A stretch of 6,258 nucleotides of DNA from Nitrospiraceae bacterium (GTDB taxonomy: Bacteria; Nitrospirota; Thermodesulfovibrionia; Thermodesulfovibrionales; UBA9159), in the NCBI GenBank assembly GCA_003453735.1, contig DMNE01000096.1, forward strand, positions 3,229-9,486, given 5' to 3'. The translations under genes were made by a program, and so were the position numbers. Under the pieces are notes generated by a model. It made no database searches, had not been told where the DNA came from, and saw only the letters and a program-made list of their open reading frames with translations. Shown here one piece after another: positions 1-5,506 of this stretch (its first letter is position 1; every line of letters begins with the position of its first letter).

Positions 1-237
1 ACATGGCTTGCGACTAAGGACAAGGATAAGCTCGATATGGTAATCGTCCTTGAAGGCGATCCTGTATTGTTCAATCAATACGGTGTCATGGCGGTAAACC
101 CTGAAAGGCATAAATATGCGAAATATAAAGAGGCGATGGAATTCATAAACTGGCTCGTTTCGAAGGAAGGCCAAGATGCCATTGGTTCCTTTAAAGATAA
201 AAGCGGTCATCAGCTCTTCATCCCGGATGCAAAATAA
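1..237 (+). CDS. tupA: Tungstate ABC transporter substrate-binding protein, C-terminal part (5' end outside window)
   Basis: The reading frame is open from the first base (frame 1) to TAA at 235-237, giving the last 78 residues of a periplasmic or lipid-anchored solute-binding protein. TupA captures tungstate outside the membrane and delivers it to TupB. The visible part contains LEGDPVLFNQYGVMAVNP, then a charged stretch followed by AMEFINWLVSKEGQDAIGSF and a final LFIPDA. These match my recollection of TupA C-termini, where EGDP-LFN-YGV-AVNP and the INWL-S-EGQ-AI helix are typical. ATG at 37 is internal and not the start. The gene is followed after 83 bases by a permease and an ATPase in the same direction, the standard tupABC order. 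A molybdate-type protein (ModA/WtpA) is less likely because of the EGDP/YGV motif and the TupB-like permease. Signal peptide and ligand residues lie outside the window. Confidence 0.88.
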   Translation, partial: TWLATKDKDKLDMVIVLEGDPVLFNQYGVMAVNPERHKYAKYKEAMEFINWLVSKEGQDAIGSFKDKSGHQLFIPDAK

Positions 238-320
238 TTGCAGGACCGACAATGCGTAATGGGTGCAACTATCTTTCGCAGAGATCATTTTGTGGTGCTC
301 TTCTTGGATTGTGTTGATAA

Positions 321-1028
321 ATGACTGCGCTGATGGAAGGCTTTCGCACAGCGTTTTCGCTTATTCTCCATCTCAATGAGGAGTTGCTGGCGATTATTTT
401 TCTCTCACTGAAGGTCTCCGGTTTTGCCCTTCTCATCGCAACCCTCATTGGCCTACCTCTCGGTGCTTTCCTGGGATTTAAAAAATTCCTCCTGAAAGGC
501 ATGCTCATCACTACACTGAATACCTTCATGGGTCTGCCCCCCGTTGTAGTTGGACTGTTTGTCTATCTTTTATTGTCGCGGAGCGGACCTCTCGGCTTTA
601 TGGCATTGCTGTATACCCCTGCTGCGATGGTCATTGCCCAGACTATTCTTGCCTTTCCCATTGTATCATCTCTGAGCCATTCGGCCATTGTAAGTGTTGA
701 CCCCGTCATAAAGCAGGCTTCGATGACCCTTGGAGCTACTCCTTTTCAGGTTTCACTGACCATAGTGAGAGAGGCCCGGTATGGAATAATGTCGGGAGTG
801 ATTGCTGCCTTCGGAAGGGTCATGGCGGAAGTTGGTGCCATACTTATTGTGGGGGGAAATATCGCCGGTTATACAAGGGTCATGACAACAACCATAGCCC
901 TCGAGACGGATAAAGGAAACTTTGAACTCGCCCTTGCACTGGGCATAATACTTTTGACGATCTCTCTCATAATAAACTTCGTGCTCCGTGCTGTTCAGAG
1001 GAGAGGCATGACAGGATTGCAGCGATGA
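321..1028 (+). CDS. tupB: Tungstate ABC transporter permease
   Basis: This encodes a 235-residue inner-membrane permease, the usual TupB size. Hydrophobic segments lie at roughly residues 21-51, 62-86, 99-115, 155-178 and 203-224, consistent with about five or six membrane spans. The cytoplasmic coupling loop (EAA-like) is at about 131-160, with ASMTLGATP followed by VREARYGIMSGV, where the ATPase docks. The stretch GRVMAEVGAILIVGGNI at 165-181 is characteristic of TupB/WtpB-type permeases. ATG at 321 is the only reasonable start because TAA in the same frame immediately precedes it (318-320). No strong Shine-Dalgarno is visible, so the 83-base gap from tupA may depend on translational coupling or a weak site. 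TGA at 1026-1028 overlaps the tupC start as ATGA. The protein is intact with no odd features. Confidence 0.92.
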   Translation: MTALMEGFRTAFSLILHLNEELLAIIFLSLKVSGFALLIATLIGLPLGAFLGFKKFLLKGMLITTLNTFMGLPPVVVGLFVYLLLSRSGPLGFMALLYTPAAMVIAQTILAFPIVSSLSHSAIVSVDPVIKQASMTLGATPFQVSLTIVREARYGIMSGVIAAFGRVMAEVGAILIVGGNIAGYTRVMTTTIALETDKGNFELALALGIILLTISLIINFVLRAVQRRGMTGLQR

Positions 1029-1687
1029 GTCTTACATTCGGTGCTTACGACATCTCGAAGAGTTATAGTGAAAACCCTGTTCTAAAGGACTGTTCCTGCG
1101 CTTTTGACAAGAGCGGTGTGTACGTACTGATGGGGCCGAATGGGTGCGGCAAATCTACGTTCCTCAGGCTCTGCGCTCTTATTGAAAATCCCGACCGTGG
1201 AGAAATCACCTTTTTTTCGCGTGGACATGCTCTCGAAAAGGATATTGAATTAAGGCGCAGAATAACCCTCGTATTACCGAAAGTTGGGGTTTTTAATTCG
1301 ACCGTATTCCAGAATGTGTCATATGGTTTGAGGATAAGGGGAGTCAAAAGGGGTGAGGCGGAAAAGAAAGTGCTGAAAGCACTTGAGTTTGTCGGATTGA
1401 TCGATAGGAGAGGCCAGTATGCTCTCACCCTTTCCAGTGGCGAAACACAGCGACTCGGCATAGCGAGGGCGATGGTTATAGAACCTGAGATCCTTTTTCT
1501 CGATGAGCCGACAGCATCCGTTGACCAGAGAAATACAAAGATTATAGAAGACATCGTCCTGAGAATGAAAAAGGATGGCACGTCGACGGTGGTTATTACT
1601 ACCCACGATAAGGAGCAGGCAGAAAGGCTTGGGGATTGGCTGATGGAGATGAGCGGGGGAAATATCTCAGCGGGTAAAAACGGATAG
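1025..1687 (+). CDS. tupC: Tungstate ABC transporter ATP-binding protein
   Basis: This 220-residue cytoplasmic ATPase powers TupB. Visible motifs are Walker A GPNGCGKST (residues 37-45), signature LSSGETQRL (136-144), Walker B ILFLDEPTA (156-164) with catalytic Glu161, D-loop SVD (165-167) and switch His194 in TTHD. The start overlaps the tupB stop as ATGA, which implies translational coupling. At the Q-loop, where family members usually read VFQ-P or VLQ-P, this protein has VLPK with Pro85 (codon CCG, 1277-1279), so the glutamine that coordinates the catalytic magnesium and senses the permease appears to be missing. The following VFNSTVFQNVSYGL is a normal tungstate/molybdate-type continuation, so the frame is intact. 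Length and motif order otherwise fit TupC. No molybdate-binding TOBE domain follows, unlike many ModC proteins. Confidence 0.9.
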   Translation: MSLTFGAYDISKSYSENPVLKDCSCAFDKSGVYVLMGPNGCGKSTFLRLCALIENPDRGEITFFSRGHALEKDIELRRRITLVLPKVGVFNSTVFQNVSYGLRIRGVKRGEAEKKVLKALEFVGLIDRRGQYALTLSSGETQRLGIARAMVIEPEILFLDEPTASVDQRNTKIIEDIVLRMKKDGTSTVVITTHDKEQAERLGDWLMEMSGGNISAGKNG

Positions 1688-1723
1688 ATTTTTTTGACCT
1701 GCAATCCGTAGACGGCTTGGCAG

Positions 1724-1739
1724 TGTCCTAATTAGGACA
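1724..1739. repeat. Perfect 16-base palindrome downstream of tupC
   Basis: The sequence TGTCCTAATTAGGACA equals its own reverse complement. It lies 36 bases after the tupC stop. As RNA it could form only a 6-bp stem with an AATT loop and no following U-run, so a terminator is unlikely. A perfect palindrome of this size looks more like a dimeric DNA-binding site or an element end. No regulator gene for it can be named from this window. Confidence 0.6.
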
Positions 1740-1936
1740 GCACCGGAACTCCCTGCCTTGCATACAAAGAGCCCTCTGACATGCGTGTTAAAGGCTTTAA
1801 TGTTGGTGATTGGCACGTCCCTTATTGAGGAATTTCGAACCTGGATGATACAAAAAGCTGCTTAAAGTCGCCCAAAACTTGCCTTTGATCTCAATAAGTT
1901 AGTCACTGTCAACATGGAAAATAGGGGGATCTGCAA

Positions 1937-2005
1937 GGAAATTACCCTCTGCGTGACAATATGAGCGATGAGCCGAGGGGATTTCCCGTCCATCATGTCA
2001 GACGG
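1937..2005. repeat. Two adjacent imperfect inverted repeats, possible structured RNA or operator
   Basis: GGAAATTACCCTC (1937-1949) faces GAGGGGATTTCC (1975-1986), an imperfect pairing with a 25-base interior. It is directly followed by CCGTC (1986-1990) and GACGG (2001-2005) with a 10-base loop. The arms are moderately G+C-rich in a gene-free interval. No known riboswitch or small-RNA consensus is recognisable, so only the symmetry is reported. Confidence 0.3.
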
Positions 2006-2066
2006 AGAGTAAGTGCGGCACAATTATGAAAAGACAATTAAGATTTGATTAAAGTTATTTCGTGGT

Positions 2067-2109
2067 AGATGTTTTTTGACTGCTTTCACAATTTGTAAGT
2101 CAAGCATCT
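2067..2109. repeat. Interrupted inverted repeat upstream of response regulator
   Basis: AGATG (2067-2071) and TTGACT (2076-2081) face AGTCAA (2098-2103) and CATCT (2105-2109). This gives eleven complementary positions around a 16-base loop, with an asymmetric interior bulge of four T residues against one G. It lies about 210 bases before the regulator start and could be a binding site or a hairpin if transcribed. Confidence 0.4.
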
Positions 2110-2131
2110 AGTTGATTTTTTTTAAATACTG

Positions 2132-2168
2132 CTGAATCCTGTAGGCAAATTACCTACAAGTAATTCAG
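2132..2168. promoter_or_regulatory. Two-tier inverted repeat, candidate operator
   Basis: An outer pair CTGAAT (2132-2137) / ATTCAG (2163-2168) encloses an inner pair TGTAGG (2140-2145) / CCTACA (2153-2158) around a 7-base AT-rich spacer. The half-sites CCTGTAGG and CCTACAAG resemble halves of the LuxR lux box, but the spacing is wider and no LuxR gene is in view, so that resemblance may be chance. It sits upstream of the promoter-like sites and is placed as an activator or repressor site would be. An RNA hairpin is the alternative. Confidence 0.42.
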
Positions 2169-2222
2169 AAATAGACTGATTACACTTCTATTCTGTATTC
2201 GCTATATTATAGATAAGTCTGA

Positions 2223-2241
2223 AGCCAAGCCATTCTTGGCT
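2223..2241. repeat. Perfect 7-bp inverted repeat abutting a TATAAT box
   Basis: AGCCAAG (2223-2229) and CTTGGCT (2235-2241) are perfect complements with a 5-base spacer (CCATT). The dyad occupies the place where a -35 element would be expected for the TATAAT at 2246-2251 and stops five bases before it. It is therefore well placed as an operator. No -35 hexamer resembling TTGACA is present there, which fits an activator-dependent promoter. Confidence 0.45.
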
Positions 2242-2245
2242 ATAC

Positions 2246-2251
2246 TATAAT
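2246..2251 (+). promoter_or_regulatory. Candidate -10 box for the response regulator
   Basis: TATAAT is a perfect match to the sigma-70 -10 consensus. It would start a transcript near 2258 and give a leader of about 64 bases before the regulator start. No recognisable -35 lies 16-18 bases upstream; that position is filled by an inverted repeat. A second AT-rich candidate (TATATT, 2203-2208) lies further upstream. AT-rich DNA produces such matches easily, so confidence is limited. Confidence 0.35.
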
Positions 2252-2275
2252 AATCTAATGGGGGGAAGTGCAGTG

Positions 2276-2353
2276 ATGCGACAGCAAACATTGACCTCCC
2301 TCAGACAAAGGGAGGGGTACATTGAAGAACATTTTAGTCATAGACGACAATGA
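2276..2353 (+). CDS. Possible 25-codon leader ORF overlapping the response regulator start
   Basis: ATG at 2276 is preceded at a good distance by the purine-rich GGGGGAAG (2261-2268). It opens a 25-codon frame ending at TGA 2351-2353. The frame crosses the hairpin that hides the regulator's ribosome site and overlaps the regulator's first ten codons in another frame. The peptide (MRQQTLTSLRQREGYIEEHF and five more residues) matches nothing I know. If translated, it could open the hairpin and couple expression. It may equally be a chance frame created by the G-rich leader. Confidence 0.25.
   Translation: MRQQTLTSLRQREGYIEEHFSHRRQ
2295..2317 (+). promoter_or_regulatory. Hairpin sequestering the Shine-Dalgarno of the response regulator
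   Basis: CCTCCCT (2295-2301) pairs perfectly with AGGGAGG (2309-2315) across the 7-base loop CAGACAA. The right arm plus two more G residues forms GGAGGGG, a strong Shine-Dalgarno ending four bases before the TTG start at 2322. The left arm contains CCTCC, the anti-Shine-Dalgarno core of 16S rRNA. In the folded state the ribosome site would be masked. This is visible in sequence; the regulatory role is inferred. Confidence 0.55.
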
Positions 2354-2702
2354 GATGTTCCTCGACGCAGTGGCACAATGGCTCGGCATCTACTTTGCGG
2401 ACTGGAGAATCCTGACCGCAAAAAATGGAAAAGAAGCGATTGAAATTCTCGTATCTGTTGAAGTGGACTTCATCCTCACTGACCTGCAGATGCCAGTGAT
2501 GGACGGCTATGAGCTTCTGTCTTACATCAGAAAGAACTACCGGCACATTCCGACGGTTGCAATGACTGGAAGTGCTGGTCATCAAACGAAAGAACGGCTT
2601 CATGCCCTGGGTGTGTCCAGGTGCTTAGAGAAGCCTTTCAGTTTTAAGGTCATCGAAGATACGATCATGGATGAGTTAACATTGGGCGCACAATGCACAT
2701 AG
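2322..2702 (+). CDS. Single-domain CheY-like response regulator
   Basis: This 126-residue protein is a bare receiver domain with no output domain, typical of phosphorelay intermediates or CheY/Spo0F-like regulators. Key residues are present: acidic pair Asp8-Asp9 in ILVIDDN, phospho-acceptor Asp54 in LTDLQMPVMDG, Thr82 in AMTGS and Lys104 in LEKPF. TTG at 2322 is chosen because the first beta strand and acidic pair begin at residue 4, and GGAGGGG at 2311-2317 is ideally spaced. The next in-frame ATG (2355) would remove the acidic pair. No histidine kinase is next to it, so it is an orphan within this window and its partner is unknown. The gene is preceded by an unusually structured leader and followed by a small dyad and transposase debris. 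The receiver assignment is secure; the cellular role is not. Confidence 0.93.
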   Translation: MKNILVIDDNEMFLDAVAQWLGIYFADWRILTAKNGKEAIEILVSVEVDFILTDLQMPVMDGYELLSYIRKNYRHIPTVAMTGSAGHQTKERLHALGVSRCLEKPFSFKVIEDTIMDELTLGAQCT

Positions 2703-2716
2703 GGGTTTTTGCCCAA

Positions 2717-2749
2717 CGCCTCGAAAAGGTATATTTCGAAAAATAGGCG
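2717..2749. repeat. Imperfect hairpin after the response regulator
   Basis: CGCC (2717-2720) and TCGAAA (2721-2726) face TTTCGA (2734-2739) and GGCG (2746-2749). The inner loop is 7 bases and there is a 6-base bulge (AAAATA) on the right side. It begins 14 bases after the regulator stop. There is no T-run after it, so it is at best a weak or factor-assisted terminator. It could also mark the boundary with the transposase remnant. Confidence 0.35.
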
Positions 2750-2786
2750 ATGCTGGTCGATTTGCGAGCGATTTTGGAGATGTGTT

Positions 2787-3251
2787 TCATTTTTTAACAA
2801 TTTTCGCCCCACGTCGTGTAATCTGACGGTATTCGTTCTTGCCAGAAGAGACGCGCTCATTGACCTCGGTAATACGATTTTCAAGCAACTCCGAGAGCGA
2901 TGACAGGTGATCCCGGATAGGCTGATTGAGGATCATCAAACCAGTCTCTGCAATGAGTTCTTCCTTCGCTTGCCACCTCTGGTCGTCCAGCAGGTCATCC
3001 TCGAAACTACGGAAACGAACACTATCACGGCAGAAGATATCGCCCGATTCCAGACCGTTTCGCAGCAGGCGGTAGATAAGAAACTCATAGCGATGCCAGA
3101 GTAGTCTCCGCCTTTTTTGCGTGTCGCATGCATACAGATAATGTTCCATAGTGTCTGGTACGCATGGTAGTTTGTTGCTTGACAGGTTTATACATATCAA
3201 ATGGGTGGCCTCTGAAACAAGAAACGACAGAAATCTGTGCAGTCCGTGGTA
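2787..3251 (-). pseudogene. Tn3-family transposase (TnpA) fragment
   Basis: On the minus strand an open frame from about 3251 down to TGA at 2787-2789 encodes an internal piece of a Tn3-family transposase. The most telling part (about 3092 down to 2973) contains RYEFLIYRLLRNGLESGD and FCRDSVRFRSFEDDLLDD, a stretch I recognise from large TnpA proteins of roughly 1000 residues. It is followed by WQAKEELIAETGL, LNQPIRDHL and a region rich in Glu and Leu. Only about 150 residues remain, both ends break off, and the DDE catalytic domain is not visible, so this is a decayed relic. After the stop, another minus frame gives LKNETHLQNRSQIDQHRLFF, which I cannot align to the family with confidence. It sits between the regulator and fsr and is evidence of past transposition here. 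No resolvase gene or 38-bp Tn3-type terminal repeat was recognised. Confidence 0.8.
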
Positions 3252-3270
3252 TTATTAAGGATATTTATTT

Positions 3271-3300
3271 TTGTGCTACGACCCAGATTGGGTATATAAC
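3271..3300 (+). promoter_or_regulatory. Candidate fsr promoter with an internal dyad
   Basis: TTGTGC (3271-3276) and TATAAC (3295-3300) are separated by 18 bases, with 3/6 and 5/6 matches to the sigma-70 boxes. Between them lies ACCCA-gat-TGGGT (3281-3293), a perfect 5-bp dyad whose last base is two bases from the -10. A repressor bound there would block RNA polymerase. The predicted transcript starts about 27 bases before the fsr ATG. Confidence 0.38.
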
Positions 3301-3333
3301 AACAGGCATCCATGATCCTACTCCTGCTAAATT

Positions 3334-4605
3334 ATGCAAAACACCGGCAAAGGACTCGATAAAATTGTCGCCACAGCTTCCGAGGACAAGAAAGGCACCT
3401 GCTTTAAGGTACTCGGCGCGATCAGTTTCTCGCACTTTTTAAACGACACCATTCAATCTTTGATCCTTGCAATTTATCCTTTGCTCAAGGGGAAGTTCCA
3501 GCTCAGTTTTGCTCAGATCGGACTGATTACATTGAGCTATCAGCTCACCGCTTCTCTTCTACAGCCCATGGTCGGACTGTACACCGACCACCATCCGAAG
3601 CCTTATTCATTGGCCTTCGGAATGGGATGCACACTGGCCGGCATTCTGGCCTTGGCTGCAGCGCCTAATTACGGCACGATCCTGCTTGCCGCTGCACTCG
3701 TTGGTACCGGGTCATCGATCTTCCACCCCGAGTCCTCGCGCGTTGCCCGCATGGCATCGGGTGGGCAGCATGGGCTGGCGCAGTCGATCTTCCAGGTCGG
3801 CGGCAATATGGGCACATCCATGGGTCCCCTGGTGGCTGCGTGGATTGTTATCCCCCAGGGACAGGACAGCGTTGCGTGGTTCTCGCTCGCCGCTCTTCTC
3901 GCCATCTCGGTGCTCTGGCAAGTCGGCCGCTGGTACATGCGGCATATCCGGACACTTGCAGTCCATAGGGCGGCTCATGCGGGATTGCATCCGGATTTGG
4001 CGACGAGTAAGGTTGTCCTGTCCATGCTGATTCTGCTGGTCCTGATTTTCTCCAAGTTCTTCTACCTGGCGAGTCTCAGCAGCTACTATATCTTCTACCT
4101 GATGCATCGCTTCCATCTGTCTGTGCAGTCGGCGCAAGTGCATCTTTTTGTATTTCTGTTCGCAGTCGCAACGGGTACCTTATGCGGTGGTCCAATCGGC
4201 GACCGCATCGGCAGAAAGCTCGTGATCTGGATCTCTATCTTGGGCGCGGCGCCCTTCGCCTTGGTGCTTCCCTATGCAAATCTGGCGTGGACAGGCATTC
4301 TCGCCTTTGTCATTGGATTCATTCTCGCCTCCGCCTTCTCGGCCATCCTTGTGTTTGCCCATGAACTCATTCCTGGCAAGGTGGGCACGGTCTCGGGCCT
4401 TTTTTTCGGTTTAGCATTCGGCATGGGTGGAATCGGTGCTGCGGTACTAGGCAAACTAGCCGATCGGCATGGCATCGAAGTCGTCTATCACTTGTGTTCG
4501 TATCTGCCGCTTCTCGGCATCCTGACTGCATTTCTACCGGACCTCCGGCGTCTGTCTGTAACGGCGGTTGACCAACGGATATCGACACACGACGTATTCC
4601 GCTAA
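3334..4605 (+). CDS. fsr: MFS transporter, fosmidomycin-resistance (Fsr) family
   Basis: This 423-residue inner-membrane exporter of the major facilitator superfamily uses the proton gradient; the E. coli relative confers fosmidomycin resistance. Strong Fsr-like stretches from the N-terminus are SHFLNDTIQSLILAIYPLL (33-51), LVGTGSSIFHPESSRVARM (122-140), GLAQSIFQVGGNMGTS (147-162), LIFSKFFYLASLSSYYIFYL (237-256), the motif-A-like GGPIGDRIGRK (285-295) and SGLFFGLAFGMGGIGAAVLG (354-373). About twelve hydrophobic spans are visible. It is slightly longer than E. coli Fsr (406 residues as I recall), with a hydrophilic C-terminal tail. ATG at 3334 gives the same N-terminal layout as E. coli, but no clear Shine-Dalgarno precedes it. 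A short frame from ATG 3312 ending inside the gene might couple translation. The gene is visibly richer in G+C than its neighbours and adjoins transposase debris, suggesting transfer. The substrate in this host is unproven. Confidence 0.92.
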   Translation: MQNTGKGLDKIVATASEDKKGTCFKVLGAISFSHFLNDTIQSLILAIYPLLKGKFQLSFAQIGLITLSYQLTASLLQPMVGLYTDHHPKPYSLAFGMGCTLAGILALAAAPNYGTILLAAALVGTGSSIFHPESSRVARMASGGQHGLAQSIFQVGGNMGTSMGPLVAAWIVIPQGQDSVAWFSLAALLAISVLWQVGRWYMRHIRTLAVHRAAHAGLHPDLATSKVVLSMLILLVLIFSKFFYLASLSSYYIFYLMHRFHLSVQSAQVHLFVFLFAVATGTLCGGPIGDRIGRKLVIWISILGAAPFALVLPYANLAWTGILAFVIGFILASAFSAILVFAHELIPGKVGTVSGLFFGLAFGMGGIGAAVLGKLADRHGIEVVYHLCSYLPLLGILTAFLPDLRRLSVTAVDQRISTHDVFR

Positions 4606-4667
4606 TGTTCATTGCAAGCGATTGAATTGTGTCGGTTCGCGGAGTGCTTTTTTCAAAAGACTATGCC

Positions 4668-4697
4668 TTGCTTGGTATTCTCTGCCGTTGCTATGAT
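4668..4697 (+). promoter_or_regulatory. Candidate promoter for the DUF488 gene
   Basis: TTGCTT (4668-4673) and TATGAT (4692-4697, 5/6 to TATAAT) are 18 bases apart, predicting a start near 4704. This would exclude the longer open frame that begins further upstream and supports ATG 4720 as the translation start. The -35 match is only 3/6. Confidence 0.3.
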
Positions 4698-4719
4698 ATC
4701 AGTTGTACTAGTATCTTCC

Positions 4720-5280
4720 ATGAAAGAACGAATACAGAAGACCCTTGTGTTCACGATCGGCCATTCGACAAGACCTGTCTCGGAGTTTATAGAAATTATT
4801 AAGACCTATAAGATAAAGGAAGTAGTAGACATCCGTACGATCCCGAAATCAAGGCATAACCCACAGTTCAACGAGGATACGCTCAGGGAAAGTCTAAAGA
4901 CGGCTAAAATCAGGTATCTTCATGTGAAAGGGCTCGGGGGACTGCGACATGCGCTGAAAAACTCGCCAAACATGGGATGGAGAAATGCGTCATTCAGGGG
5001 GTTCGCCGATTACATGCAGGCTGAGGAATTCGAAGAGAGCCTTGCAAAACTTATAGAGGCAGCAGAGAATCGGGCAACCGTTATCATGTGTGCAGAAGCC
5101 GTCCCCTGGCGATGCCACAGATCGCTGATAGGAGATGCCTTGTTGATTCGAGGAGTTCAAGTGAGGCATATCATGAGTGCCAGCTCAAGCAGGGAGCATA
5201 CTCTTACGCCGTGGGCGAGGGTGAAGGGCACAAAAATAACCTATCCTCCCGAACTCATGATTCCGCAGCCTTCACAGTGA
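4720..5280 (+). CDS. DUF488 family protein
   Basis: This 186-residue soluble protein belongs to the DUF488 family, whose biochemical role is not established. Conserved stretches are FTIGHSTRPVSEFI (11-24), VVDIRTIPKSRHNPQFN (35-51), LGGLRH (72-77), NMGWRNASFRGFADYM (84-99), the cysteine motif MCAEAVPWRCHRSLIGD (123-139; Cys124, Cys132, His133) and RVKGTKITYPPE (167-178). The paired cysteines with an adjacent histidine look like a redox or metal-binding centre, which is inference. The frame is open further upstream (TTG 4612), but those 36 residues show no family resemblance and a promoter-like site lies inside them. ATG 4720 leaves a normal short N-terminus. No good Shine-Dalgarno is visible, so the exact start is uncertain. 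It lies 114 bases after fsr in the same direction and may be cotranscribed or have its own promoter. The codon and base composition resembles the left-hand genes more than fsr. Confidence 0.88.
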   Translation: MKERIQKTLVFTIGHSTRPVSEFIEIIKTYKIKEVVDIRTIPKSRHNPQFNEDTLRESLKTAKIRYLHVKGLGGLRHALKNSPNMGWRNASFRGFADYMQAEEFEESLAKLIEAAENRATVIMCAEAVPWRCHRSLIGDALLIRGVQVRHIMSASSSREHTLTPWARVKGTKITYPPELMIPQPSQ

Positions 5281-5342
5281 AAACAGATGCCGGAATAAGC
5301 GAGGCCTGGCTATGCTAATGAAGGAGTCTTAGGGGACGGTGC

Positions 5343-5429
5343 AACAGCGAAAGAGTTCTTCAGGTGAATATCGCCTTAATGTGTGCCTTTGTGAAACTGC
5401 GTGAGATTCTCTCAACCCATAAAGAATTA
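5343..5429 (+). pseudogene. Remnant of an ORF6N-domain protein
   Basis: The frame between a stop at 5319-5321 and one at 5574-5576 contains a short stretch read as NSERVLQVNIALMCAFVKLR followed by EILSTHKEL (5343-5429). This closely resembles the segment after the ORF6N domain in phage-type and chromosomal ORF6N proteins, which as I recall reads SERAVQVNIxIMRAFVKLRE-L-THKEL and continues into a coiled coil. Upstream the ORF6N domain itself is missing, and right after KEL the sequence stops resembling the family. About 29 codons survive. These proteins are DNA-binding domains of phage and mobile origin, often neighbours of toxin-like genes; the function here is lost. The abrupt right edge suggests interruption by the transposase-bearing element that follows. 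Confidence 0.68.
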
Positions 5430-5506
5430 GTAGCGTTGTCAAGTGGAGACCTAATCAAGATGCTCTCCATTTCGTTCTCTTCTCTCTTACTATATATCCA
5501 TTTAGC

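Larger units (their letters stand above)
1688..2321. other. Gene-free interval between tupC and the response regulator, rich in dyad symmetry
   Basis: No reading frame here resembles a protein I recognise on either strand. The interval holds a T-run just after the tupC stop (1689-1695) without a stem before it, so it is not a convincing terminator. It also holds the palindrome at 1724-1739, a short dyad TTAAAG-g-CTTTAA at 1788-1800, and a distant 9-base inverted repeat CTTATTGAG (1821-1829) / CTCAATAAG (1890-1898). Further right are the paired arms at 1937-2005 and the run of hairpins and promoter-like sites from 2067 to 2315 listed separately. From about 2040 the sequence turns AT-rich, as expected of an upstream regulatory region for the response regulator. 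Confidence 0.7.

Noticed and set aside
1680..1709. Inverted repeat ACGGAT / ATCCGT with a T-run, as tupC terminator
   Set aside because: The T-run lies inside the loop and not after the stem, and the left arm overlaps the end of tupC, so it does not have terminator form.
1811..1825. Sigma-54 promoter candidate (TGGCAC followed after five bases by TTAT)
   Set aside because: The -24 half is perfect, but the essential GC of the -12 half is replaced by AT, and the site lies about 500 bases from the regulator start.
1821..1898. Nine-base inverted repeat CTTATTGAG / CTCAATAAG with 60-base interior as an element boundary
   Set aside because: The arms are short and far apart with no extension at either end, so chance is likely, and no transposase lies between them.
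1963..1990. Group II intron domain V suggested by GATGAGCCG
   Set aside because: The rest of the domain V consensus and its pairing are absent and there is no reverse transcriptase.
4612..4719. N-terminal extension of the DUF488 protein from TTG 4612
   Set aside because: It has no ribosome site and no family resemblance, and a promoter-like pair lies inside it; ATG 4720 fits the family better.
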